A stretch of 64,000 nt of DNA from Sphaerospermopsis aphanizomenoides BCCUSP55 (GCF_001586785.1 NZ_LUFH02000005.1:41384-105383), one strand, 5' to 3'. Positions 26,621 through 35,749 are shown, numbered from the stretch's first letter. A program made the numbers and translations. The notes: a model not told the origin generated them from the letters alone.

Positions 26621-26938
26621 ATGAACATTCACCTTCAACCTATTCTCACTCGCCTGAAAACAGAACTCACTAATCTGTATGGCGATCGCCTACAAAACCT
26701 CACCCTATTTGGTTCTCAAGCCCGTGGTGATGCAGAACCCGGATCAGATGATGTGCTGGTAGTGCTGAAACCTCCCGTTAACCCAGGTGAAGAAATTAAA
26801 CGCACAGGTAAGGCGATCGCAGACCTTTCCCTAGACTATGATGTTGTGATTAGCTGTCTTTTCATGGACGAAAACCACTATCAAACCCGCAACGGTTCAT
26901 TACTCAGGAACATCCGTAAAGAAGGCGTTTTGCTATGA
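26621..26938 (+). CDS. MNT-type nucleotidyltransferase antitoxin, catalytic motif altered
   Basis: 105 residues. MntA-type antitoxins AMPylate or otherwise modify their HEPN toxin. The GSQARGD motif is at 31-37, but the expected SDIDVLVV reads SDDVLVV (42-48): one residue is missing between the two aspartates, which would displace the metal-binding pair. The stop overlaps the start of a broken HEPN gene (ATGA at 26935-26938), the normal MNT-HEPN arrangement. I infer that it has lost activity along with its toxin. Confidence 0.8.
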   Translation: MNIHLQPILTRLKTELTNLYGDRLQNLTLFGSQARGDAEPGSDDVLVVLKPPVNPGEEIKRTGKAIADLSLDYDVVISCLFMDENHYQTRNGSLLRNIRKEGVLL

Positions 26939-26998
26939 CCGATGAATAACGGGAACTCCTGCTCAAAGCCCAACAGATATCACTTCTATTGTACTATA
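26935..26998 (+). pseudogene. HEPN toxin remnant
   Basis: ATG 26935 gives MTDE then TAA at 26947-26949, after which the same frame continues RELLLKAQQ, the usual start of HEPN toxins paired with MNT proteins. The similarity stops there; the rest of the HEPN domain, including the RxxxxH nuclease motif, is absent. A nonsense change plus 3' deletion. Confidence 0.6.
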
Positions 26999-27036
26999 GA
27001 AATACAACATTGTATATATTTATATCCTAATCCTAT

Positions 27037-28917
27037 ATGAACGATATAACTTTCTTTGCTTCCTTATTTTTTTGTAGTGCGATCGCAATTTATTTATTTT
27101 GGTTTGTCTGCCACTATAATGGAAAAATAATTCTCTATTTTATTCATACTGATGCACGAATTTTTGGTAATAAAAATACAATCAATCACAATAATAATGA
27201 ATCTTCTGAAAACAGAAGTTCTATGGCGAAGATTTGCTTAATCGGGGCTATGCCTTTAGCGATTTTAAGCATTTCCACTGCGGCACTCAATTCTTGCTTT
27301 AATAGTGTATACGCCACTGGTATTTTAGAGATATTTCTCACTGTTGCTTTTCTTTTTATTCCCACACAATTTAAGAAAGAATTTGATATATTTGGTATTC
27401 ATATTATTAAACAAAATTTAGCCTTAGTTTTCTATACTTGTTTGTGGTGTTTGATTTTTGCGTTCTGGGCAGTTCTCAACCATCACCAATCTCTGGATTA
27501 TATGATTTCCAATACTAACCCAGATATGTGGGCTTATGTTCGACGTTTTGCAGCAATGACCACAGATAATTTAAGTTTTTCTGGTGAAGAAGATACCATC
27601 TTCAATGGTAACTCAGCCTGTGCATATCTATTGGGTAGTCCCAAAAAATTTAGTTCATTTCTCGGTTCTTTAATTGTATATCCATTTAATGGATCATCTC
27701 TTGGTATAGCAGTATTTCAAGGGATGTTAGGAGGCACTTTACTTATATCTTTATTCAAAGAATGGTTTGATGTTAAATTATCAAATCGACAGGGATTTTC
27801 ATTTGGTAAACTAATACTAATAACATGGGTATTATTTGCACCACCTCTTTATTGGTTGTTGGTTAGTGCCTATTTTTCTAATACTTTATTTGTCATTGTC
27901 ATTTGTTTGACCTTAAGGCATTGCAGAGAAATAGCACTCGCTTGTAAGATTGATGCAGTAGAAAATCTTGTTTGTTTATTTGCGATTTTAACTATTGTAT
28001 TTGCCTTTTATCCAGCATTTTTACCTGTTATCATAGCCACTTATTTTATAGCGATTTTTATTTACTTGCCTCGCCAAAATTTCGACACAGCACAACTGAC
28101 TCAAATCGCTTTCAAGTTTATAGGAGTGATTCTTGGATGTGGTTTATTTTTCTATCTTGTCTTTCCATCTCAATTGGGTTTACATGAAGTCAATAAAAGT
28201 TTGAATTTATTAGATAGACACGGTTCAAATTTTGTTCCCTTAAATCCTTGGAGTTTATTGCAAGAAACCCCCAAACCAATGCCTTTAACCAGAGATTTCG
28301 GCTGGTATTTTCATCTCAGTATCAGCTTGCCTTTTAGTGCATTTTTGGGCTGGAGAATTTGGCAAATCTACAAAACTAGTAAAGATAAAAATCTTTTGGC
28401 TGCACTGGTAGGAGTGGGAACATACGGCGGATATTTATTGGCTTTTATACCCTTGGAACATACTTATCGGCTGATGAAAATTGCTATCAGTCTGATTTAT
28501 CCGCTGGCTATCTTTGGTTTATTACCATTAATTCTATGGTGGAGAAATCGACTTACTAAAAAATCTGCTTGGATAAAAAATGGAGTATTATTCCTAGCAA
28601 CTGTTCATACAATTTTCCATATTGGCAAAGTCTTTGATCTGAATACCTTTCCTACGGGTAGTTTTACTTTATCAAATAAAGCCCAGTTAGAAAATGTTAA
28701 AAGTATTGTCATTGTTGGTTGTAAAGATGTCAATGAGAGTCAATTTTACGAAAGACTAGTTGGACTGCAAATTGCTAGACAATACCCGAACATTGTAGTT
28801 AATGTTTTCCAGTCTGCTGACAAACTCAATGATAGTCCCACAGGAGATATATTTATCTATGGAAAAACGATTCCAGACGCAACATCAAAAATAAACGCTT
28901 GTCATTTTTCAATTTAA
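27037..28917 (+). CDS. Large multi-span membrane protein, possible GT-C-like glycosyltransferase
   Basis: 626 residues, AT-rich, with roughly 11-13 membrane spans, one cytoplasmic or periplasmic loop after the first span, and a C-terminal soluble part of about 75 residues (NVKSIVIVGCKDVNESQFYERLVGLQIARQYPN). The loop NPDMWAYVRRFAAMTTDNLSF between spans four and five contains an acidic position as in GT-C enzymes that use lipid-linked sugars, but no firm family was recognised. It could act in cell envelope polysaccharide synthesis. It converges with the NCS2 permease. Confidence 0.6.
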   Translation: MNDITFFASLFFCSAIAIYLFWFVCHYNGKIILYFIHTDARIFGNKNTINHNNNESSENRSSMAKICLIGAMPLAILSISTAALNSCFNSVYATGILEIFLTVAFLFIPTQFKKEFDIFGIHIIKQNLALVFYTCLWCLIFAFWAVLNHHQSLDYMISNTNPDMWAYVRRFAAMTTDNLSFSGEEDTIFNGNSACAYLLGSPKKFSSFLGSLIVYPFNGSSLGIAVFQGMLGGTLLISLFKEWFDVKLSNRQGFSFGKLILITWVLFAPPLYWLLVSAYFSNTLFVIVICLTLRHCREIALACKIDAVENLVCLFAILTIVFAFYPAFLPVIIATYFIAIFIYLPRQNFDTAQLTQIAFKFIGVILGCGLFFYLVFPSQLGLHEVNKSLNLLDRHGSNFVPLNPWSLLQETPKPMPLTRDFGWYFHLSISLPFSAFLGWRIWQIYKTSKDKNLLAALVGVGTYGGYLLAFIPLEHTYRLMKIAISLIYPLAIFGLLPLILWWRNRLTKKSAWIKNGVLFLATVHTIFHIGKVFDLNTFPTGSFTLSNKAQLENVKSIVIVGCKDVNESQFYERLVGLQIARQYPNIVVNVFQSADKLNDSPTGDIFIYGKTIPDATSKINACHFSI

Positions 28918-28931
28918 TTTTTAATTGCTGA

Positions 28932-30521
28932 TTATTGCTTTTCGTGTCTTGTTTGCCAAGAAACATAAAACAACAAAATAGCCAACAAAATATAACCCAC
29001 AGCCCAACTACTACCTGTTCCCCAACCTAAATTAACTACTGTATCTGCAATAGTCCACTGATAACTGTGCATTAAACCTACCCAAGATAAAACCGCACCT
29101 GCTAATGACCAATAGGCAGCTTGACGAAAATCTCGTTCAATAATAAAAACAGTGATAGCTGCTAAAATCATGGCTGAAAAAATAAAGCCCTGTTCTAAGG
29201 CAAAAGCTCCATCAATAAAGGTATCACTTAACTTAAACTGCTCAATTAATGCAGGTGTAAATGGCTTTTCTGGAGTACCTAAACCAGCCGCCCGCAAGGC
29301 ATTTTTAGCTATTAATGCCCCCCACCCCGCAATACCAGGTAATAAACCTACAACCACCGCCGGCGCGTGATGAGAGGGTGTAGCAGTGAAACTTTGGGCA
29401 ACTATGACAATACCTATCCACAGGACAATAGCCATACCTGCGTCAATGGGGACAAAATAGGCAAATAGGGCGATCGCACCAGTTAAACACAGAATGCCCA
29501 TCACGATACCATTAGCAATAGAATAACCAACTCTTGCGCCTAAAGCCTTCCATCCAGGATGACCAATATAAATAGTTGTGGGGAAACAAGAACCGAAAAC
29601 AGCAGCAACGATAGTACCAATACCGTTAGCAGCTAAAGATGGTATAGCTGGGTAAGTATCACCCGCTGCTTCTGCACTTTCTAAGTTTTGAATACTACCA
29701 ACTAAGTTAAATAATCCCATTGGTAAAATAATGCTCAGGTATTCTACTAAAACTGCGCGACTTTCCCACAGTTGTCCTAAATATATATTGGGGAAATAAA
29801 AACCAATAGGTGCAACAGCAGCAGTAAATTTAGCATTATCCCAAGTTACTAAACCTGTACCCCAAGCTAAAGCAATTCCTAATAAAACAGCTAATAAACC
29901 TCCAGGAATAGGAAAACGCACTTTCCCAAAGTAGGTAACGAGAATAACACCAAGGGGAACTAAACCCACGACGGGGTGAGCAAAGGTGCGAAATAAAAAG
30001 CCAATAGCAATAAAGGTGATAGCGATACCGCTGAGGGTAGAAAGCATAGCTGCACGGGGAGCGATGCGACGTAGGGGGTTGACAATAAAAGCGCCTAATA
30101 ATTCAATTAAACCTGAACCTAAACAAGCTACTATCCCTGCTTGCCATGCTAACTCTGATGCTTGTTCAGGAGAAACTCCTTTAGCCATTGCTGCTAACCG
30201 CACAGGTAACATGACTAAGAAAATATAGGCAAACAAACTAACGGTGTTGATACCATAGGGAAGGGCGGTAATATCATCACGTTGTTCTTTTGTTCCTTGC
30301 TGTTTGGCTAACCAACCATAATAAAAGTTACCGACAATTAAACTAAAAGCGACACCGGGCAAAATTCGTCCATAGACTAGGGAAACTGGGAAACCTAGTA
30401 CACCTTGGCATAAACTGACTATTAATAATATTTGAATTAAGTTATCTAGTGCTAGACCAAATAAACCGTCTATATCTCTGCGAACAAACCAATGTGGGGT
30501 TTTTGGGGTTGGGGTTTCCAT
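28932..30521 (-). CDS. NCS2 family purine/xanthine permease
   Basis: 529 residues with about 13-14 membrane spans. The N-terminal FVRRDIDGLFGLALDNLIQILLIVSLCQGVLGFP and ALPYGINTVSLFAYIFLVMLPV resemble the AzgA-like branch of the nucleobase-cation symporter 2 family. NLVGSIQNLESAEAAGDTYPA and the substrate-site FGSCFPTTIYIGHPGWKALGARVGYS lie centrally. It would import a purine base or related compound with a cation. No purine catabolic gene is adjacent. Confidence 0.82.
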   Translation of the reverse strand: METPTPKTPHWFVRRDIDGLFGLALDNLIQILLIVSLCQGVLGFPVSLVYGRILPGVAFSLIVGNFYYGWLAKQQGTKEQRDDITALPYGINTVSLFAYIFLVMLPVRLAAMAKGVSPEQASELAWQAGIVACLGSGLIELLGAFIVNPLRRIAPRAAMLSTLSGIAITFIAIGFLFRTFAHPVVGLVPLGVILVTYFGKVRFPIPGGLLAVLLGIALAWGTGLVTWDNAKFTAAVAPIGFYFPNIYLGQLWESRAVLVEYLSIILPMGLFNLVGSIQNLESAEAAGDTYPAIPSLAANGIGTIVAAVFGSCFPTTIYIGHPGWKALGARVGYSIANGIVMGILCLTGAIALFAYFVPIDAGMAIVLWIGIVIVAQSFTATPSHHAPAVVVGLLPGIAGWGALIAKNALRAAGLGTPEKPFTPALIEQFKLSDTFIDGAFALEQGFIFSAMILAAITVFIIERDFRQAAYWSLAGAVLSWVGLMHSYQWTIADTVVNLGWGTGSSWAVGYILLAILLFYVSWQTRHEKQ

Positions 30522-30897
30522 TTTCCTAGATTTTGATTTTTCTGGGTTTTAGGATATCAGGAAATTGTCTACACGATCTAGTAACCTCAAATTTCCTCTT
30601 TCAATACACATAAAATAAATCAGCCGCTTGTTTAAAATCCGCGATTGCAAACAGCTTATCTCCTAAAACAGAGTGAAAAATCCCTCGTTCATAGTAAGGA
30701 GTCTAACCGAAAAGTATAGAATCCTCAAACCCTAAAAACGCAACTCAAGCAAACATCCTGTAAATCCTTAAATCCTGGATATCCTGATTCTGACAATTAA
30801 ATTCTAGTTGTGGATGTGGTAAGATATTCAAAATATTGGACTTTACCACGTAGGGGAATAAATAATTTTGCTGTTGAACTTTTAACACTAATATTTT
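30522..30897. other. 376 bp gap with an inverted dispersed repeat
   Basis: Contains ACATCCTGTAAATCCTTAAA then TCCTGGATATCCTGATTCTGA (30752-30792), the reverse complement of the repeat at 25274. No gene is seen in the rest; the promoter of the nucleotidyltransferase gene at 30898 is expected here. Confidence 0.5.
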
Positions 30898-31443
30898 ATG
30901 AACAATACACAACTACAAACTATTCTTTCTAATTCCATTATCGCCACTATTTTACCCGCAATATCCGCAGTTAATTTACCTAATTGGTGGTTAGCTGGTG
31001 GTGCAGTCAGAAACACAGTTTGGCGTTCTCTTTTTGGAGAAGAATGTGCTTTATTTATCAAAGATTTTGATATTGCTTTTTTTGATGATACAGGAAACCG
31101 TGAACAAGAATTATTAGCTAAATCTACTCTCAAAACACAATTTCCTGAACAGGAATTTGATGTCAAAAATCAAGCCAGTTTTGGGCGTTGGCGATCTGGA
31201 AATATTATTTTTCATAGTACAGAAAATGGAATTGAAAATTGGTTACATACCGCCACTGCTGTGGGAGTTCGCATGAATAAAAATGGAGAATGGCAATTTT
31301 TCACTCCCTACGGTTTAGATGATTTATTTAATGGTCTTATTCGACCAACACCAGCACATATTAATAATGTAGATGCTGAGAAAAAAGCAGTCAGTTTTTT
31401 GGAAAAATGTCCTTGTCTAAAAACTAGATCTCCGACTTCTTAA
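30898..31443 (+). CDS. Nucleotidyltransferase family protein (DUF925-like)
   Basis: 181 residues. WWLAGGAVRNTVWRSLFGEE and IKDFDIAFFDDTGNREQE hold the nucleotidyltransferase GG...DxD signature; the later FTPYGLDDLFNGLIRPTP and KAVSFLEKCPCLK match the rest of the domain. The final residues (TRSPTS) are read from a hairpin repeat whose loop provides the stop, so the original C-terminus may have been slightly different. Target of nucleotide transfer unknown. Confidence 0.78.
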   Translation: MNNTQLQTILSNSIIATILPAISAVNLPNWWLAGGAVRNTVWRSLFGEECALFIKDFDIAFFDDTGNREQELLAKSTLKTQFPEQEFDVKNQASFGRWRSGNIIFHSTENGIENWLHTATAVGVRMNKNGEWQFFTPYGLDDLFNGLIRPTPAHINNVDAEKKAVSFLEKCPCLKTRSPTS

Positions 31444-31453
31444 AGAAGTCGGA
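31431..31453 (+). terminator. Hairpin terminator-like repeat, copy 2 of 3
   Basis: TCCGACTTCTT (31431-31441) pairs perfectly with AAGAAGTCGGA (31443-31453). The stop codon TAA of the nucleotidyltransferase gene (31441-31443) spans the single-base loop, so the hairpin overlaps the coding end. Confidence 0.72.
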
Positions 31454-31472
31454 TATGTGAATCTGAATATTT

Positions 31473-32609
31473 CTAAAAATCAACCCCCCGCTTCAATTCT
31501 ACCCCTTGATTAGCGTAATGTTTATGACAATAAACCTCAGAATGAATACTGGCTAAATCAAAATAAGCAGGTTGATGTTGACAACGACCAGTAATAATGA
31601 TTTCTGTATCGCGGGGTTTACGCAACAAAGCTTGAACAATAGGTTCAACAGGCAACAATTCTAAATCCACAGTAGGATTAAGTTCATCGAGAATAATGGT
31701 TTTATAGATACCAGATGCGATCGCAGTTTTGGCAATTTCCCAACCTCTTTCTGCTTCTACATAGTCTAATTCTTGCCGAGAATTACGCCAAACAATTGCA
31801 TCTCTTCCACAACGTTGATGATCCACCACTTCAGGATAAGACTGTTGCAAAGCGGCGATCGCTGCATCTTCCGTATAACCACTACCACCTTTCAACCACT
31901 GCATAATTAATACACGAGTTGACCCAGGGTGATTGATGCCTCTACCTATAGCTTGCAAAGCTTTACCCAAAGCACTGGTTGATTTACCTTTACCCGCACC
32001 AGTATAAATTTCAATCCCTTCTAGTAACAGTGCATCCGCAGTGGGATGGTGCTGAGGTTTCATTTCCGAATGTAAATCTGCAATATCTAGTAACTGTTGG
32101 GGTGCAGCGCGTCCTGTGGTGATAATTTCCAGTTCTTGGGGTTTAGATTTTAAAGTTTGTACCACCTCATCAACAGGAAGCAAACCCAAATCTAAAACCG
32201 GGTTAATTTCATCCAAAACCACTACCGAATACAAACCGGAAGCGATCGCACCTTTGGCCACATCCCAACCCCGTGCAGCTTCCGTTCTGTCAAAGGGTAT
32301 AATTTCGTCATGGCCAAAAAATTCCGCCCTCCCAGTGCGAACCTGATCAATGAGATGGGGAAACCCACGCTGTAAAGCTGCGATCGCCCCATCTTCATCA
32401 TAATCCCGCTCTGGACCCTTCAAAAACCGCAGCAGCAACACGCGATTAGAATCACTTGGTGCATTAATTCCCAAACCAATTGAACGCAGAACCACCCCTA
32501 AAGCCGCTTGGGACTTACCTTTCCCAAGACCATCATAGACGTGAATTTGACCAGTGAGCCGTTCAGAACGCACTTGCGCTGTGCGAATACCGATCCCATT
32601 TCTTGTCAT
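31473..32609 (-). CDS. Tandem CobA/BtuR-like P-loop NTPase
   Basis: 378 residues from ATG 32607-32609; a TTG at 32651 would add 14. Two copies of a corrinoid adenosyltransferase-like domain lie head to tail. The first has Walker A GLGKGKSQAALG and VVVLDEINPVLDLGLLPVDEV; the second GAGKGKSTSALG and IILDELNPTVDLELLPVEPI. Each also has the ITTGR/IITGR ending. Single-domain relatives transfer adenosyl to cob(I)alamin; classical enzymes are one domain of about 190 residues. The fusion may work as an internal dimer. The cofactor role is likely but not proven. Confidence 0.75.
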   Translation of the reverse strand: MTRNGIGIRTAQVRSERLTGQIHVYDGLGKGKSQAALGVVLRSIGLGINAPSDSNRVLLLRFLKGPERDYDEDGAIAALQRGFPHLIDQVRTGRAEFFGHDEIIPFDRTEAARGWDVAKGAIASGLYSVVVLDEINPVLDLGLLPVDEVVQTLKSKPQELEIITTGRAAPQQLLDIADLHSEMKPQHHPTADALLLEGIEIYTGAGKGKSTSALGKALQAIGRGINHPGSTRVLIMQWLKGGSGYTEDAAIAALQQSYPEVVDHQRCGRDAIVWRNSRQELDYVEAERGWEIAKTAIASGIYKTIILDELNPTVDLELLPVEPIVQALLRKPRDTEIIITGRCQHQPAYFDLASIHSEVYCHKHYANQGVELKRGVDF

Positions 32610-33078
32610 CTCTGGAAAAGCTGTAATGTGGCAGTTTCCTATTTTACCCAAGATGTAGGGTGTGAGGGAGAAAAATAAATTTGAAAAATAAATTTTCAGA
32701 ACCTAGGATTTGAGGAAATTACTGAGTATTGAGTTACAAGTATGGCTAAGAACACTTAACACACTTGACGAAAAACAAGAATTAATTTTTCCCCATGCCC
32801 AAAATTACCAAAAGAATGAGATAATTTCCAGCATCATTTGTATGATGTCAGTTATACTCTCTAAAGTTCAGCCTTTTAAGTAAAATGCAGGAGGTAGTCT
32901 GGCTACAAAATGAAAGTAAAAGCCTGTTCCTGAACAGGTTTATCTTGTTAAGATTTTACATTTAATTACCTCTGGTTACTTAACATCTAAAATCCTGAAG
33001 TCCTGATCATAGGTAGCTTCCATCTCAAATCCAAAATCTCAAATCTCAAATCCAAAATCTAAAATTTATTGATGTTTT
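32610..33078. other. Intergenic region before fraC
   Basis: A hairpin CCTGTT-CCTG-AACAGG (32923-32938) is followed by TTTATCTTG. Bases 33014-33065 are repeats of AAATCCAAAATCTC-type units. A cobalamin riboswitch motif was looked for beside the CobA-like gene and not seen. No gene supported; the fra operon promoter should lie here. Confidence 0.45.
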
Positions 33079-33627
33079 ATGTCTGAAGAATTATCACTTC
33101 CCAGAATTTTGCCCATTGGTGCGATTGTGTTTGAAACTTTATTTTTACTAATTGCCATTGCTATAGAAGGATATGTTCTCAATAGATCACTAAAATTCGA
33201 CAAAAAAACCAGCATTTTCTATGCCATAGCTATGAACGTTTTTTCTAGCGTCATTGGCTGGAATATATTTTTTCTAGTTGAACCGATATTAGATGTACAA
33301 CTAAAGTCGGAATTGATGAGTTATATATTTTTTAATAACTTCAAAAGACCCAGTACACAAAGTTCTCTAATTGTTCTTGGCTTATTAATATTCATTGGTA
33401 CTTTTTTGGTAAAATTACACTTATTGAAAATATTAATTATCAGTTTAAGTGAAGGTGGCAAAAAAGAGATTTCTGACAGTTCTCAACGCGAAAAGCTTCT
33501 CAAAAATGAAAAGATAAAATTACAAAATGCCAATTTAATCACTACCACTTTAATAGCCAACTCCATGAGTTATACAGCCATAACTTTAATCTTGGTGATT
33601 CGTAACTTTTCTATAGCCACAAAATAA
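33079..33627 (+). CDS. fraC: Filament integrity protein FraC
   Basis: 182 residues with about four membrane spans (roughly 12-30, 44-65, 92-113, 150-175) and a charged cytoplasmic segment KKEISDSSQREKLLKNEKIK before the last span. Size, topology and position before FraD-like and FraE-like genes match the Anabaena fraC-fraD-fraE operon. FraC is an inner-membrane protein of the septum needed for filament integrity and for molecule transfer between cells. The name rests on operon context plus resemblance. Confidence 0.85.
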   Translation: MSEELSLPRILPIGAIVFETLFLLIAIAIEGYVLNRSLKFDKKTSIFYAIAMNVFSSVIGWNIFFLVEPILDVQLKSELMSYIFFNNFKRPSTQSSLIVLGLLIFIGTFLVKLHLLKILIISLSEGGKKEISDSSQREKLLKNEKIKLQNANLITTTLIANSMSYTAITLILVIRNFSIATK

Positions 33628-33758
33628 GTGATTACATAGCCTAAATTAGTTAAGGCAATACCAATTAGAAACATGATTGTGACAGATGGAAAAATTACAA
33701 GCTGGTTTGAGCAAGATTTTCACAGTCCAAAATCCAAAATCCAAAATTGTATAACAGT

Positions 33759-34769
33759 ATGAATTCATCATTGTTCAAAGAAGTAATAATTCTCTTTAAA
33801 TTTATTCAGGATTTATTTTTAGGAATTCAAAAACTGATTATGCCTCCCAAGGCTTTTTCTTGGCAGACATTAATATATTTAAGTGTCTTTTCTTGGGGAA
33901 TGTCATATTTTGCCATCGGGTTTATTAAAGATATAATAGCCTTTTCGGGTTGGTTATTTTTAATAGCTGGTACAGCTTGGTATACAACTGACGACCCTTT
34001 AAGAGTTCCTGGTACTTTTATGCCAGTGGGAGCATTAATAACAGGGTTCTTAGTTAGTGTATTTGCCTTTGGACATCAGGTAAATGTCGTCACACCAAAA
34101 ACAATTGTTCTCTGGCCCACCATTGCTGCTATCATTACCGCCATCCCAGAATTTTTTGCAGGTACAGGTACAGCCGCAAAAGCCGCAATTCCCAAGCTAG
34201 AAGTACGTCAAAAAATCATTGTCTTGCTGGCTTGGTCGATGTTAATCAGTTGTTGGCTTCAGTTTTACTTTGTCATAGATAAATGGTTAAAAGACTATCC
34301 TAGTTTACGCGCAGATAATTTTCAACGTAGTGCCTTTGTGATTAGACTAGAACCAAAAACTAAAACACCTCAAAACGGTACTGTAATTTTAAATAAAATT
34401 CAACCCTTAGTAGAAGAACAAATATTTAAAAGACCTTGGTCAGAAGTAGAAAAATGGTTAATAGAAGCTAACCAGCAACTGGGAAACTTAGGTAAAAGTG
34501 TAATTGATAAAAACCTGGATGAATATAAAGAACAGGGCTTATGGCGGATTGAACCGCGTGTAGTCAATGTCAAGTCAGGATATAGATTAGATATCCTCAC
34601 TATTTGGACAGGCCCAAGTGCAAACCCACGAGGATTTTATCTCCAGAAATCTTGTTTAATTCAACCAGTTGCAGGAGTAAACAAAACAGAAAATCAAAAC
34701 GCCGTGGCAGAAATTGAATGCGATCGCACCAACAAATTTTTCATCGGCACACCACCACCAAAACAATGA
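33759..34769 (+). CDS. fraD: Septal junction protein FraD
   Basis: 336 residues from ATG 33759; an upstream TTG at 33747 is possible. Five membrane spans fall in residues about 25-190 (LIYLSVFSWGMSYFAIGFI, FSGWLFLIAGTAWY, VGALITGFLVSVFAFG, IVLWPTIAAIITAIPEF, IIVLLAWSMLISCWLQFYF), followed by a periplasmic domain with a short helical region (EEQIFKRPWSEVEKWLIEANQQLGNLGK) and a beta-rich end. FraD forms the cell-connecting septal junction plug in Anabaena. It follows fraC by 131 bases. Confidence 0.87.
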   Translation: MNSSLFKEVIILFKFIQDLFLGIQKLIMPPKAFSWQTLIYLSVFSWGMSYFAIGFIKDIIAFSGWLFLIAGTAWYTTDDPLRVPGTFMPVGALITGFLVSVFAFGHQVNVVTPKTIVLWPTIAAIITAIPEFFAGTGTAAKAAIPKLEVRQKIIVLLAWSMLISCWLQFYFVIDKWLKDYPSLRADNFQRSAFVIRLEPKTKTPQNGTVILNKIQPLVEEQIFKRPWSEVEKWLIEANQQLGNLGKSVIDKNLDEYKEQGLWRIEPRVVNVKSGYRLDILTIWTGPSANPRGFYLQKSCLIQPVAGVNKTENQNAVAEIECDRTNKFFIGTPPPKQ

Positions 34770-34780
34770 AAAATTATAGC

Positions 34781-34827
34781 AGGGAATAGGGAATAGGGAA
34801 TAGGGAATAGGGAATAGGGAATAGATT
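34781..34827. repeat. GGAATAG heptamer run inside the fra operon
   Basis: About six consecutive GGAATAG units lie between fraD and fraE. Complementary TTCCCTA runs occur at about 39095-39135 and 50481-50505. It may vary in copy number between strains. Confidence 0.7.
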
Positions 34828-34944
34828 TGAAAGTATTTTGCTGTGTGGCTTTGTTCTTAAATGTTGTACCTTATTTACCTGAAATCTGCTGTAAAAACTA
34901 AAAATTAAGAAAATAATTGACCACTGACCAATGACAAGAGAATC

Positions 34945-35724
34945 ATGAATATAAGCAGAACTTTTGTAATGTCCAAAAATGTGTTTCAGGAAGTGATACG
35001 CGATCGCATCCTGTACATCATCGGTTTTTATGCAATTATCCTCGCAGTTGCTAACCGTGCGATTTTTGAATTTGCCGCTACAACCCAAGACAAAATATTT
35101 TTAGACTTTGGTTTAGCCGCAATGAATATTATCGGCTTAATTATTGTCGTATTTATCGGTACAGGACTAGTTAACAAAGAAATTGAAAAACGTACCATTC
35201 TCATGTTAATCGCTAAACCTATCAGCCGTAGTGAATTTATCACTAGTAAATACTTAGGATTATCCAGTGTACTAGCTGTCATCATAGCTGCTATGACAGT
35301 GATTTTGATGGTCTTCTTGCAATTTAGCAAAATGTCCTATCCCAGAAATAGCATTCTTATTGCCGTTCTGTTTTTATTTTTACAATTAACCTTAATTACG
35401 GCTGTAGCAATTACATTAGGAGTTTTCACTAGTTCCCTCATAGCTACGGCTTTAACATTTGCAGTTTATTTAATGGGAAATATTACACAAGATTTAGTCG
35501 CACTTGGCCGTCTTAGTCAAAACCCTGGTGTAGAACGTATCACCCAAGGTTTATATCTAATACTTCCCAATTTATCTCGCCTAGATTTAAAAAATGATGC
35601 CGTTTATGGACTGCAAGCAATACCAGATACCGTTACATTAATAGGTAACGCAACTTATGGCTTACTGTACAGTTTCATGCTGTTAGCAATAGCTATTTTT
35701 ATCTTTTTAAGAAGAGAGTTTTAA
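34945..35724 (+). CDS. fraE: FraE, ABC-2 type permease for filament integrity
   Basis: 259 residues, six membrane spans in ABC-2 permease layout. The N-terminal VMSKNVFQEVIRDRILYIIGFYAIILAVANRAIFEFA and the amphipathic KEIEKRTILMLIAKPISRSEFITSKYLG are typical. It is the third gene of the fraC-fraD-fraE cluster; FraE is needed for filament integrity and heterocyst maturation. No ATPase gene is adjacent, as in Anabaena. It ends 25 bases before hairpin repeat copy 4. Confidence 0.87.
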   Translation: MNISRTFVMSKNVFQEVIRDRILYIIGFYAIILAVANRAIFEFAATTQDKIFLDFGLAAMNIIGLIIVVFIGTGLVNKEIEKRTILMLIAKPISRSEFITSKYLGLSSVLAVIIAAMTVILMVFLQFSKMSYPRNSILIAVLFLFLQLTLITAVAITLGVFTSSLIATALTFAVYLMGNITQDLVALGRLSQNPGVERITQGLYLILPNLSRLDLKNDAVYGLQAIPDTVTLIGNATYGLLYSFMLLAIAIFIFLRREF

Positions 35725-35749
35725 TAAATAGGGAACAGGGAAAAGTATT

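Noticed and set aside
32610..33078. Cobalamin riboswitch next to the CobA-like gene
   Set aside because: No recognisable conserved B12-box sequence; only a simple hairpin and heptamer repeats.
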